This document shows positions 18,851 through 27,806 of a stretch of 64,000 nucleotides of DNA, piece after piece. The DNA comes from Pseudomonas azadiae (lineage in GTDB: Bacteria > Pseudomonadota > Gammaproteobacteria > Pseudomonadales > Pseudomonadaceae), in assembly GCF_019145355.1 (NCBI RefSeq), contig NZ_JAHSTY010000002.1, forward strand, positions 992,001 to 1,056,000. Direction: 5' to 3'. The position numbers were made by a program, and so were the translations under genes. Position 1 is the first letter of the stretch. Every line of letters begins with the position of its first letter. The notes below the pieces were generated by a model. That model did no database searches. It saw only the letters and a list, made by a program, of their open reading frames with translations, and was not told the origin of the DNA.

Positions 18851-20286
18851 ATGCGCTTGCCCCTTTGCGCATGAGCCATGTCGAGCTGTTTGAAACGACA
18901 CGCAATGGAACTCCGACCTTCCGAATGATTTGCCCTGATCATACGATGACAGAGTTCTTTGATGAGTGGGCGTATCAACTTGCCAAATTAAAAGCATTCA
19001 AGACCACACGTACATATTGTTACGCGGTGCGTGAGATGCTGAACTATATTCATCAAGTCAGTATTCAATGTGGTGGCCTCACTGCATTGCAACTGCGAGA
19101 AGCATTAGATAGCTATGAGAGCTACTTGGTCAGCGGAATTTATAGCACATCATCCGTAGCCAGTGAGGCTGCGAGGGTGCTTGGTAGCAGAGAGCTGGGT
19201 GGCGCTTCTATTGCAGTGCATTTTGCGGGTGTAAATAATTTCATTACCGCTAGTGAGGCGATGAGGGAAGCATTGCTGCAGATGCAGGATAGCGGCTACG
19301 TCTCTGAAATGGCTATCTCGATGATGCCGCTCACTACAACCAGGTACATGGAGGCGCCTCGGAATGTCAAGGCTGCGATCAGGGCAAACAGCTGGATGGC
19401 CGGCTGCATCGCAGGGGGCGCAAAACGGATCAAACAGAAACACCTGAGCCCAGTATCTAAGCCCTCGACGGTGGCGCGCACTGATGAATTTGGAGGGGAT
19501 GAAAAAACCTTCCCGATTGACAAGTGTAGGGATTTGATTGAAAGCGCTACGTGTCTGCGCGACAAGGTGCTGTGGAGCTTGCTAGCAGCATCCGGCTGCC
19601 GGATTTCGGAAGCGCTTACAGTGTTGTGGGACGACATTCATATCGATACCGATAATCCGAAAAATAATAAGGTATTTATTGTTGATCCTGACACGCGTCT
19701 AGATGTTTTGATCCATTACATCCCTGAGCATCAGCTCAAAAAGCTTGATCATAAGGGGCGGGTGAAGCCTGATACGTTTTTGATCCAGCCCTTTGCTTCA
19801 ATGTTCTGGCATTACTTAGGGTTGTATGACCAAGAGCAGCGTGCTCTAGAAGCGAGCAGGCACCGTCCGGTAGCGCACAGATTTTTATTTCGTAACCTTC
19901 GTGACGGAGGCCCCATGGCGATGTCTTATCAGGCCGTTTACGAGCGCTTCCGTTCAGCTGCACAGAAAATTACGGGCATGAGCTACGGCTTTCATTCGCT
20001 CCGTCATATGTACGCGTATTACCTGGTCAACCATTGCCCTAATCCGGTTGGTCATAACAAATTCGGACTGGATTTGAAAACGGTGCAAGTCTTCATGGGG
20101 CATAAAACCATCAAGGCAACTGAGCGATACGCACGTAAAGACATCAAAATGCTCGAGGCAACGTTCGCGGCTATCAATATGCTTCGCATGTCAACAGCTA
20201 ACTATAGCGTGACACACGTTCAAATTCAGCATCTCGAGAATGAACTCAAGCAACTCAAACTCTCACTGCATAGCGACAGTAAATAA
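18847..20286 (+). CDS. gmtY: Tyrosine recombinase, Gamma-Mobile-Trio GmtY-type
   Basis: A 479-residue site-specific recombinase. The C-terminal catalytic domain shows Arg in SGCRISEAL near residue 250, the H-x-x-R box HSLRH near 383, the second His in FMGHKTIKATERYAR near 419 and the nucleophile Tyr about ten residues later. The N-terminal half is a probable SAM-like DNA-binding domain. It starts at TTG 18847 with AAAGGA nine bases upstream; the ATG at 18871 has no ribosome site. Its stop overlaps the start of the 1132-residue gene. The gene order and sizes (about 480, 1130 and 220 residues) match the GMT mobile elements as I remember them; an HMM search would settle the name. Confidence 0.8.
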   Translation: MNALAPLRMSHVELFETTRNGTPTFRMICPDHTMTEFFDEWAYQLAKLKAFKTTRTYCYAVREMLNYIHQVSIQCGGLTALQLREALDSYESYLVSGIYSTSSVASEAARVLGSRELGGASIAVHFAGVNNFITASEAMREALLQMQDSGYVSEMAISMMPLTTTRYMEAPRNVKAAIRANSWMAGCIAGGAKRIKQKHLSPVSKPSTVARTDEFGGDEKTFPIDKCRDLIESATCLRDKVLWSLLAASGCRISEALTVLWDDIHIDTDNPKNNKVFIVDPDTRLDVLIHYIPEHQLKKLDHKGRVKPDTFLIQPFASMFWHYLGLYDQEQRALEASRHRPVAHRFLFRNLRDGGPMAMSYQAVYERFRSAAQKITGMSYGFHSLRHMYAYYLVNHCPNPVGHNKFGLDLKTVQVFMGHKTIKATERYARKDIKMLEATFAAINMLRMSTANYSVTHVQIQHLENELKQLKLSLHSDSK

Positions 20287-23200
20287 TGATTAATTTGCAC
20301 CCTATCAATGCAATTTGGCTTGTGGAAGAAAATGAGGTTGCTCAGCACTTCGTTAAGGCTGTTGCGACAGTTCGAACCCTTTATAAAAAATACTATGGTG
20401 CACAGCCTGATAGTGCTGCAGATCGGGTCGAGTCTGTTTTTAGGCGTGCTCTGACCTTTGAAAGATGGGGCGTGAGTGAAGTTCAACTGACGTTAGAGGC
20501 AACGTTCCGCAATAGTAATGTGCACTGGAGCGAAGTTGATCCTAGGCTTTCGGGGCTCTCAGCCGCCTACGAAGGTTCAATTTCTCAGTTATTTCGCTTA
20601 GTTTTTATTACGTTATGGGCGCGAAAAGTTTTTGTTGCTCCTCTCGGGATGCAGACTATCGCACATATGCCAGAAGTGTTTGATATGCTTTGTGAGAAGT
20701 TGAATGTAGAAAATCTGACGTTGATTCGCGGCGTGCACCCTGAATCCAAGATCAAAAGTCTTTTCAAGAGAGAAGAGTTTGATAGTGGGAGCAGTCGCGT
20801 AAACTTCTGGCTGAGACTTCTGTTAAGCACCACCGCCTACACCATTGAAGATCTGTCGCAATCAGATGTCAATAGCCTGTTTTCAGCTGCTAACGGTTCA
20901 GGACAGTTGCCATTGCGCAGGTACTACGTCAATGACTTCCTTCTCACACTCTCGTCTCAGAGCGCGGAAAAGAAAAAGATGGTTGAGGATGTTATCAACC
21001 AATACCAGCTTGAAAAGCGCGAGAACAAACCTGCGAGGGTCTATAAAGGGCGGATCCGGATTGGAAAAGTACAAAAGAAAGCTGAAAGCGCGTATGAAAA
21101 GTCTTATGCGGCAGCGCAAGAGATTGCATCCGGTGTGCGAGATATGAATTTCGCAGAGGATTTTAGTACATATTTTCCCTCCCACATTTTCAAGAAAATC
21201 TTCTACATTGGAGGGGAGGGGGAAGATTCGCTTTTTTATGAGTCCTCGCGTTATCCTGTGAAAGTATTTTCCTCGATGGTAAATGGTTTTTACAAATCGT
21301 TCATGCACTCAATGAGGCTCCAGAACTCTACCAATCATGAGTTTGTACTCGGCTTGCTCATGAGTTATGTCATGTGCTATCTGCCCAATTTCTTCCTTCA
21401 ACGGGATGGTGATCTCTTAGACTATCCTAAGAATTTGAATGACTTCAATTGCACTCTTTTTTTTACCCGAGAGTCAGTTTTTCTTGAAGGGGTAATCGTA
21501 TATGAAAAGGAGCCGCCAAGAACATTTATTGGTTATGTTAATGAATTTTCTCGTGTAAAAGGTTGGGGTAGCGATACTCTTTACGCTCGAGTAGGTATCA
21601 TCGATCGCTTTTGTGATTATGTCGAAGACAATAATCTGGTGTTGCCAGGTGCCGATAAGTTTAAAAATAACTTTACGAGCGCATGCTATCCAGCTGTTTC
21701 AAAAAGGTCTGGCACTGACAAAGTTCCGGTTCCAAGACCGTATTTTTCCACATTCATCAGCATGCTTGACAGTCTCGAGTATTTGGTCGATCACATTAAC
21801 TGTATGCCATATTACGATGGCCAGTTGGAGCTAGATGTAAACTATGGAGTTTTGGGTGGTGAGCTTTATCAGCCTTCCACGGTCGAGCTCACTCATAGTC
21901 ATGCTTGGGCGGGGTTGATCGGTCGCAATGTTAAGGGTATTGATGAGGTCAATCAGAGTCTTCTGAATTATACTCCAATCTTTTATCATGAAAATAAAAT
22001 ACAGACTTTCAAATTTCTCCCCCGTTTTTATAAGATTGTCGATATCGAGATTAGGGGTGAAGTAGTTAGTCGTATTTCTCCCAATGAAGTCAGGTTGACG
22101 CAGCTGATGTGTCACACTGGAATTCGCCAGCAACATCTGATTTGGCTGGACAAAGATAGGTATGATCGTGGCGTAGATCGGTATCGCTCGCTCCCATTCC
22201 AACCCATGTTTGTCAGCTCAGATAAATCGCATGGAGAGTGGACGGCGATTGTTGCTATGCGCGCAATCGAGATCATGGACAGGCAACGCAAGTGGTATGA
22301 TGCGTGCACTTCGCCTAGTTACAAGCAGGACTTGTGGTATGGCATGGTTGAAGGATCCAAATTTGGTCGATACAAACCCCTGTTCAGGGGGCAAGGAAAT
22401 ACCGACTCTGATTGGAACAACTCTCGGCAGTTTCGTGTTTACATGTTGATTTTGCAGCATTTCATTCGCGTTCAGATGCAGGACGCCTCTGGGGAGGACT
22501 TGGTTTTCGTCAAGTCTGAAGGTGGTTCGCCTGTTCCTTTTCTCGACTATTCGCCATATTTCCTCAGAGAGCTTGCCGTCAATGATCTGGTCAGCCCACA
22601 CACCCCCCATGCATTGCGCGCGGGGTTCGTATCTGACGCGATCAGGCTCCTACCGCCTTCGATCATCGGTCAATATTTGACAGGTCAGAGTGAGGCGCTT
22701 GTCTGGTATTACGCAATTTTTGATGGCGACAATTTGTCTGATCACCAACAGTTGCTCGCTGATTACATGATGAAAAACATGCAGAGTATTGAGCGGGGTG
22801 ATGCTCCTGAACTTGCTGAGACCGTCCTCAAGCTTCATGCTAAATTGATGACGTCTATTGAAAAAGATCCAGTGCAGGCTATTAAAACTCACGGCTTGAT
22901 CAGCCTCGCGGGTGTAGCGGCTGACAAGAACGGGCTTGAGACTCTGCGCGCAAGACTTTACACCAAGCTCGCGTTCAATAACTGCCATATTTGCCCGTTC
23001 GATAATCGTTGTCCGAAGGAAGTAGTCTCCAAAATCGGTGGGCACCGTCAATGCGCGTTGTGCCCTTATGCCATCCGTGGTATCGATCACTTACAGGCTG
23101 TGAGTGCAGAAAAAGATAAAGCAAAAGAGATGATGAAGGTCGTGCTTGACAAAATTCAAGAGTATCGAGCTCTCAAGCCAAGCGCTCGCAATCCGCAAAT

Positions 23201-23684
23201 TTTGGAAAATTTGTATGTTGAGTATGACCACCATGCTTTGGAAGCTTACGCCCTGGAGGCTATTGAGCAGCAACTGTATCTGATGGCGCAAACCGGAGAG
23301 GCAAATAGTTTTTTTCTCCGAGAGAAGGATGGACTGATGGCTCACTTCCAGAAAGTCGAGATCTCAGAATCCGACCACGTCCTGAAGCGCTTGGTCGATG
23401 TTCAGAACTTTCCGGATCTTTCCAGTCCTCGGCTTGATGCGCAGTTCGCCCAAATGAGGATGAGGATGCTTGTGAACCAAGGCAAGTATGATGAGCTACT
23501 GAAGCCGAGTAACAAACCTGCGAGTCATCAGTTGGCGTCACAGATTTCCAGCATGATGACGACGGGCATGCTCAGCGTCCGGGACGTTATGAAAATCAGT
23601 CACGACAGCGCCAATGTTAGCATGGTAGCTAGGCCCGCTTTATCACTTTCTGCTAACATGGGGTTAGCAGAAATGGGAGCATAG
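20286..23684 (+). CDS. gmtZ: Large integrase-like protein, Gamma-Mobile-Trio GmtZ-type
   Basis: A 1132-residue protein translationally coupled to gmtY (TAATG overlap). A diverged tyrosine-recombinase core is visible: HTGIRQQHLIWLDKDRYDRG near 609-628, TPHALRAGFVSD with H-x-x-R near 774, and LTGQSEALVWYY near 797. A cysteine cluster follows near 900-930 (CHIC, one further Cys, CALC), which could bind zinc. The rest matches no domain that I know. It probably works with GmtY in excision and integration of the island. Confidence 0.75.
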   Translation: MINLHPINAIWLVEENEVAQHFVKAVATVRTLYKKYYGAQPDSAADRVESVFRRALTFERWGVSEVQLTLEATFRNSNVHWSEVDPRLSGLSAAYEGSISQLFRLVFITLWARKVFVAPLGMQTIAHMPEVFDMLCEKLNVENLTLIRGVHPESKIKSLFKREEFDSGSSRVNFWLRLLLSTTAYTIEDLSQSDVNSLFSAANGSGQLPLRRYYVNDFLLTLSSQSAEKKKMVEDVINQYQLEKRENKPARVYKGRIRIGKVQKKAESAYEKSYAAAQEIASGVRDMNFAEDFSTYFPSHIFKKIFYIGGEGEDSLFYESSRYPVKVFSSMVNGFYKSFMHSMRLQNSTNHEFVLGLLMSYVMCYLPNFFLQRDGDLLDYPKNLNDFNCTLFFTRESVFLEGVIVYEKEPPRTFIGYVNEFSRVKGWGSDTLYARVGIIDRFCDYVEDNNLVLPGADKFKNNFTSACYPAVSKRSGTDKVPVPRPYFSTFISMLDSLEYLVDHINCMPYYDGQLELDVNYGVLGGELYQPSTVELTHSHAWAGLIGRNVKGIDEVNQSLLNYTPIFYHENKIQTFKFLPRFYKIVDIEIRGEVVSRISPNEVRLTQLMCHTGIRQQHLIWLDKDRYDRGVDRYRSLPFQPMFVSSDKSHGEWTAIVAMRAIEIMDRQRKWYDACTSPSYKQDLWYGMVEGSKFGRYKPLFRGQGNTDSDWNNSRQFRVYMLILQHFIRVQMQDASGEDLVFVKSEGGSPVPFLDYSPYFLRELAVNDLVSPHTPHALRAGFVSDAIRLLPPSIIGQYLTGQSEALVWYYAIFDGDNLSDHQQLLADYMMKNMQSIERGDAPELAETVLKLHAKLMTSIEKDPVQAIKTHGLISLAGVAADKNGLETLRARLYTKLAFNNCHICPFDNRCPKEVVSKIGGHRQCALCPYAIRGIDHLQAVSAEKDKAKEMMKVVLDKIQEYRALKPSARNPQILENLYVEYDHHALEAYALEAIEQQLYLMAQTGEANSFFLREKDGLMAHFQKVEISESDHVLKRLVDVQNFPDLSSPRLDAQFAQMRMRMLVNQGKYDELLKPSNKPASHQLASQISSMMTTGMLSVRDVMKISHDSANVSMVARPALSLSANMGLAEMGA

Positions 23685-23686
23685 CA

Positions 23687-24346
23687 TTGGTTCAGCGACT
23701 CGATCCGTTTGATAATTATAGAGCAGAGCACAAGGCATTACGCATTAGACATATTCGTAGTGCGCTTGATATTCTGTCTAAAGCTACGTATCCGAACATC
23801 ACAAATTTGGCAATCGACGTTGCTAAAATTGTGAAAGAGTTTGAATACCGAGATTTCGAGTCGTTGCCTGAAAAGACTAAGGTCAAAGGCTTTAAGCCCG
23901 TTAGCCATGTCACGCTGCTTAGGAATTCCGACTATCGTCTTTATCTAGATCGGAGCGGCAAGATAGAGGAGTCTGCAGAGGAAACTCCTGTCGTTACTAC
24001 TTCGGATTTCGAAGCGCTTAAGATCCGCAATGCGAGTTTGAATGGCCAAATAGACCAGTTGAAACTCACGATCAGAAATATCGATTCTGGTGTTCTTCCT
24101 AATTCGCCAGAAGAAACGGATAAGCTTCGTAGCGAAACTGAAAGCCTTCGTGACGCTTTAACGATGGTTTGTAGGGTGCTTGACAACGTTTTGGGCGAGT
24201 GTAGTCAAGTCTTGATCACAGTTCCACCTGGGCAGGAAACTGAACAGCAACCGTCGCCCGGGTTGTGGGGATTATTCGATATCATCGCTACTTATGACGA
24301 GCTTTTGAAGCTTGATACTTTACGTAGACAACTCTGCAAAGTTTAG
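23687..24346 (+). CDS. gmtX: Gamma-Mobile-Trio GmtX-type protein
   Basis: A 219-residue third member of the recombinase operon, starting at TTG 23687 two bases after the gmtZ stop. The N-terminal half is basic and helical (DILSKATYPNITNLAIDVAK) and may bind DNA. A central stretch around 105-150 looks like a short coiled coil. No enzymatic motif is seen. In Tn554-like trios the small third protein helps recombination; the same is inferred here. Confidence 0.7.
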   Translation: MVQRLDPFDNYRAEHKALRIRHIRSALDILSKATYPNITNLAIDVAKIVKEFEYRDFESLPEKTKVKGFKPVSHVTLLRNSDYRLYLDRSGKIEESAEETPVVTTSDFEALKIRNASLNGQIDQLKLTIRNIDSGVLPNSPEETDKLRSETESLRDALTMVCRVLDNVLGECSQVLITVPPGQETEQQPSPGLWGLFDIIATYDELLKLDTLRRQLCKV

Positions 24347-24706
24347 CCCTCACGTTTCCTTGGGAGTGCCCGGAGTCGTACATTACAATGACGCCGGGGC
24401 GTGGGGCGTTGAGCACCAAGTGTTCAGCATCAACAGGTCGCCCCAGGTCTAGCGACCTCAGGCGCTCGATGATTTTCAAAGACTGACGATGCTCCGCCTT
24501 GATATTAACCCTTGTGAAAGTCGTCCTTCTGCTTTCAAGTAGTGTTTATGCCATTAAGTATGGCAGGGCGTAATTTTAATCCAGATTTTCCAGCCGCTTC
24601 GTACTCGCCACTTCGCTATCAATTTAGAGCGGTCAGTCGGTAAGGGCTCGTTGCTAGCACATTGGACTAATAAAGTGCCCCAGAAATCCTTTTCGAGTCA
24701 TTTCAG
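24347..24706. other. Intergenic stretch after the trio
   Basis: No gene that I can support. A 63-codon minus-strand frame (24288-24479) overlaps the end of gmtX and resembles no family. No terminator with a clear T run was seen. Confidence 0.5.
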
Positions 24707-24982
24707 CTAACTCAACGGTGTAGCTTCATAGCTCAATCGTCCGAAAACGCTTATCCGATCAGCAACGAATGCACCGACTCGCTCTTGGGCAATTTTCAGT
24801 ATATTCAGGATTTCTTGACTCACCTGTTTGGTGGACAGGTATTCCACGACTGGCTTGGGCGGAGGAGCAGCGTGACTCCACATTTCTATGATTACCTTGA
24901 GGAGCCCGTCTGAGCCAAAATGCTTGAGAGCCATTTCCCACAGCTGGCCTTCCTGCACCATATCCAGGCGAGGCCTAGTCAT
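24707..24982 (-). CDS. Hypothetical protein
   Basis: A 91-residue protein of unknown function (MTRPRLDMVQEGQLWEMALK...). It looks mostly helical, with no membrane segment or metal motif. It is transcribed divergently from the exonuclease gene, starting 17 bp away, so both promoters must lie within or across each other's coding starts. No family recognised. Confidence 0.5.
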   Translation of the reverse strand: MTRPRLDMVQEGQLWEMALKHFGSDGLLKVIIEMWSHAAPPPKPVVEYLSTKQVSQEILNILKIAQERVGAFVADRISVFGRLSYEATPLS

Positions 24983-24999
24983 AACGGAGTTCCAGCAAC

Positions 25000-25470
25000 A
25001 TGATGGTCTTTCTTGATTGCGAGTTTACCGAGCTCTCGGCGGCAGCGAAGCTGATATCACTGGCGTTAGTCGCTGAGGATGGGCACGAATTCTACGTGGA
25101 ATTGCTCGATGCTTGGCAAGAAGAAGACTGCAGTGATTTCGTAAAGGAAACCGTGCTTCCACAGCTGTGGGGTGGGAGCTACGCGTTGCCCATTATTGAA
25201 GCCAGGATGTCGCTGCTCAGATTTCTGACGTCGTTCAAAAAAGAGATCGAGATCGTCACTGATGCCCCTCAGTTCGATTGGGAGCTTTTTTGCGACCTGG
25301 TATATGAGGACGGGCGATGGCCCAGAATCGTTCGTAATTTCCCTACTGACGCAACGACCCTTTCTCCGACTAGCGAGGGTGAAGAGCTGCCTCACCACGC
25401 CTTGCTCGACGCCAGGATCATCGCCGGCATGTTCGTATCTGTAAACCGAGGGCATCCCGGTGGAACCTGA
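25000..25470 (+). CDS. Rv2179c-like 3'-5' exoribonuclease domain protein
   Basis: A 156-residue DEDD-fold nuclease. MVFLDCEFTEL at the start carries the D-x-E pair, a second acidic region is DAPQFDWELFCDLV near 87-100, and the HHALLDARII motif with His and Asp is near 133. This fits the DUF5051/Rv2179c-like branch, which trims RNA 3' ends. GGAGTTCCAGCAAC precedes tandem ATGs at 25000 and 25003. As island cargo it may act on phage or plasmid RNA, but that is inference. Confidence 0.72.
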   Translation: MMVFLDCEFTELSAAAKLISLALVAEDGHEFYVELLDAWQEEDCSDFVKETVLPQLWGGSYALPIIEARMSLLRFLTSFKKEIEIVTDAPQFDWELFCDLVYEDGRWPRIVRNFPTDATTLSPTSEGEELPHHALLDARIIAGMFVSVNRGHPGGT

Positions 25471-26082
25471 GCGGGTTAGACGGAACTATACCTCTAGCTG
25501 ATTCGCTGGATTTTTTTGATCTCAGATCACACCAAATCTCGTACAAACCACAAAAAGTAAACTCAAATACTTGGCTTTTGTTGGCAAGCCGAGCCGGGGC
25601 CTACGGCCCCAAATTAACGAGCAGGTTACAAGGTGCGTAGGGGCAACCATAAGCGATGGTATTTGCTTGAGAGTGAGCTTAAAAAGCTGTCATATCGAAA
25701 GGGTCAGATAAAAACGGCGGCCAGAGAACCAGCCTCATTTCCAAAATGAACAATGTGCCGGGGCAGGCAACGCTGCTTTTCTTTTGAGTTCAAAATGTAG
25801 ATCTCCGGTTTTGAAAAACGAATTCAAGGGCAGAGATTTCGAAAAAGACATTAATGTCGCATTTGTGTAAATCCTGAATCAGGATCTGGCACCATCGCTT
25901 ATGAGGTTCTCGTGCGCAGGGGGCTATGGATTAAGCCGGAAATAAGGTTATCCAGTGATCGAAGCCACTTGGCGGCAAACCGATCTTTCCGCTCGGCCTC
26001 GCGTTGTCGTGTAAGCCAAGCTCAATCTCAACGCACGGCCCCGAGCCCTTTGAGAGCACGTGCGTCAATCCAGCATTGTCCT
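25471..26082. other. Non-coding stretch with inverted-repeat-bounded segment
   Basis: About 610 bp with no supported gene. It contains a 256-bp segment bounded by 13-bp inverted repeats (listed separately). A 77-codon plus-strand frame at 25912-26145 runs into the Xre gene on the other strand and is rejected. Confidence 0.5.
25648..25903. repeat. Segment with 13-bp terminal inverted repeats, possible MITE
   Basis: CATAAGCGATGGT (25648-25660) and its exact complement ACCATCGCTTATG (25891-25903) bound 256 bp without coding potential. No clear target-site duplication flanks them. Chance occurrence cannot be excluded. Confidence 0.35.
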
Positions 26083-26580
26083 CTAACAATCAGCTCTAGA
26101 TTCGGTAGCGTTAATCCTCTTCCAATATCGATGCACAGTCGATAGAGCCAGCCCCGTCTCCCGCGCAATCTGCGATTGATTCATTCCAGCAGTCTTAAGC
26201 TCGCGAACGACGCTTTCGCTTCCCTTGTTCTGAGGCTTTCCAGGCTTACGGGGGGCAACCGCTCCATCAGTGAGCTGTTCAGCGAGAATTCCAAGACCTC
26301 CTTCTTTCTCAAACGCTTGCAGCTGCTTTAAAGCAGCATCAATGAGGACAGGGTAGGGGGTGTCCTGCTGTTGGGACATACAAAGAGCTAGGAGGGCCAG
26401 AGGGTTTATTCGAAGGCCCTCAGCAAGGCTCTCGAACTTCTCAAGAGTAATACTTGTTTCGCCTCGCTCGAGGGCGCTGAGTTTGGATTTCGCGGAGGCG
26501 TCAGAAAGGTCTTCGTGCCGAAGTTGACGCTGCTTACGCAGTGCTCGGATGGCGCCCGCGAGTGCGATTCTAAGCTGCAT
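26083..26580 (-). CDS. Xre-family regulator with second C-terminal HTH
   Basis: A 165-residue DNA-binding protein. The N-terminal HTH_3-like domain is at 5-60 (IRALRKQRQLRHEDLSDA, SKLSALERGE). A second resolvase/Hin-type HTH near 130-158 (GMNQSQIARETGLALSTVHRYWK) lies at the C-terminus. The first HTH looks degenerate in its recognition helix. It could control its own promoter through the inverted repeat at 26628-26646, or neighbouring cargo genes. Confidence 0.75.
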   Translation of the reverse strand: MQLRIALAGAIRALRKQRQLRHEDLSDASAKSKLSALERGETSITLEKFESLAEGLRINPLALLALCMSQQQDTPYPVLIDAALKQLQAFEKEGGLGILAEQLTDGAVAPRKPGKPQNKGSESVVRELKTAGMNQSQIARETGLALSTVHRYWKRINATESRADC

Positions 26581-26627
26581 GGCTCACTCAAAAGTCAGGA
26601 TATAGCCACACAGGAGGGTTTCCGTTA

Positions 26628-26646
26628 AATACCAGAATGAGGTATT
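26628..26646. promoter_or_regulatory. Possible operator of the Xre regulator
   Basis: AATACC-N7-GGTATT is a perfect 6-bp inverted repeat, 48 bp upstream of the Xre start codon. Its size and position suit a dimeric repressor, but binding is inferred. Confidence 0.3.
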
Positions 26647-26819
26647 ATTGCGCATACAGCGGTCAGGACGGCCCATTGCGAAGCTTCTGTAAGCTGGTTT
26701 TGGCAATTTATGGGAATTAGATGAGAGCGTTTCGCTGGGCATGAAGACCGGCGCGCGGACTTTCCAGCAAGCCTCTGCTGAGCAGGCGTATTACTCGTAA
26801 AATATTTCGGAGGCTGTAC

Positions 26820-27215
26820 ATGGTTGGAGTGATCGATACAGGGCTTTTCGGAGACCCTGGAGCCTCTTTAGTTGGCTCAGAAGTTAGCCTCCAAGATGCG
26901 ATGTCTGCAGCCAGAAAGCGCTACAAATGGATGCCCCTATGCGCCGTCGAGGAGTGGATCATCCTAGACGCCATAGTCACTGACGCGGAGCGAGCGAAAG
27001 TAATCGCTGCCGGTTGCCAACCAATGTTTATGTTTGCCCACAAAGTTGTTGACGATGAGCAGAGGCGTTTCGAGCCAGGCCATTGGGTGCGCTCAAGTAT
27101 GGGTACAACCTTCGAAGAGGGTTTCCTGTTCGCCACACGCAACTCAGTCTACGTCTTGCTCGGGCCAGGCCATCGTAAGTCTGCTTCTATCGAAGCGATA
27201 TTTTCCCTTTTCTGA
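26820..27215 (+). CDS. Hypothetical protein, possibly DUF6957 family
   Basis: A 131-residue soluble protein. The C-terminal half GHWVRSSMGTTFEEGFLF followed by TRNSVYVLLG is a motif block that I associate, tentatively, with DUF6957 proteins of Pseudomonas. A similar block (IRTS...TVNSRYVLATF) occurs in the gene at 27807, so the two are probably distant paralogs. GGAGGCTGTAC precedes ATG 26820. Function unknown. Confidence 0.6.
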   Translation: MVGVIDTGLFGDPGASLVGSEVSLQDAMSAARKRYKWMPLCAVEEWIILDAIVTDAERAKVIAAGCQPMFMFAHKVVDDEQRRFEPGHWVRSSMGTTFEEGFLFATRNSVYVLLGPGHRKSASIEAIFSLF

Positions 27216-27269
27216 TTACCCACCGGTTCTGCTGAGCAACTGACATGCTCCAGCAGCTTGAGGCGACAC

Positions 27270-27716
27270 ATGTTCAGAACCATAGACAGCGACCTCATAG
27301 GTGTCCCAGGAATGTTTGGCGAGGGCGTATCCAACTGGCGTGGAGTGTCGAGGCTGCTCCGAACTCCTTGGTACCACCTGACCCTTAGCGTCGAACACCA
27401 GGGGCGGCACAGCGAGTGTGCGGTGATGATTGACGACACGCGCCAGCTTCAAGAAATTTTGGTGAGCCAAGGCTCTGATTTAGGTATCACCGAAATCATG
27501 GCTGTGACGCCGTCTTGGATGAATAAGACAGGAGGTTGGCAGATGGAGCGGTTGACCAGATTAAGCGTAGGTGAGGACAGAATTGGCTCTGAGGTCTGTG
27601 TCCTAGAGGTGGGTGAGGGCGAGGTTTACCACACCTCGCATCAACCAGATTTCCAGATCGAAGCGCTGGCGAACGTAAGGCCTGTCTTTCTCTCAAGCAT
27701 GATTCGATCAGCCTGA
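27270..27716 (+). CDS. Hypothetical protein
   Basis: A 148-residue protein of no family that I recognise. The start is taken as ATG 27270 (MFRTIDSD) with GAGGCGAC upstream; a TTG four codons earlier is possible. It looks like a mixed alpha/beta soluble protein with no cysteine pairs or membrane span. It lies in a co-directional cluster with the genes at 26820 and 27807, all short and separately spaced. Confidence 0.55.
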   Translation: MFRTIDSDLIGVPGMFGEGVSNWRGVSRLLRTPWYHLTLSVEHQGRHSECAVMIDDTRQLQEILVSQGSDLGITEIMAVTPSWMNKTGGWQMERLTRLSVGEDRIGSEVCVLEVGEGEVYHTSHQPDFQIEALANVRPVFLSSMIRSA

Positions 27717-27806
27717 AATTTACCATTAGTCCCCCACGATACCAGCGCTCCTTGTTGCGTGTGCAATTCTTGATAACTCCATAAAGACCGCAACCGGAGC
27801 CCAACG

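Noticed and set aside
24288..24479. 63-codon minus-strand frame at the end of gmtX
   Set aside because: Overlaps gmtX, no ribosome site and no resemblance to a known protein.
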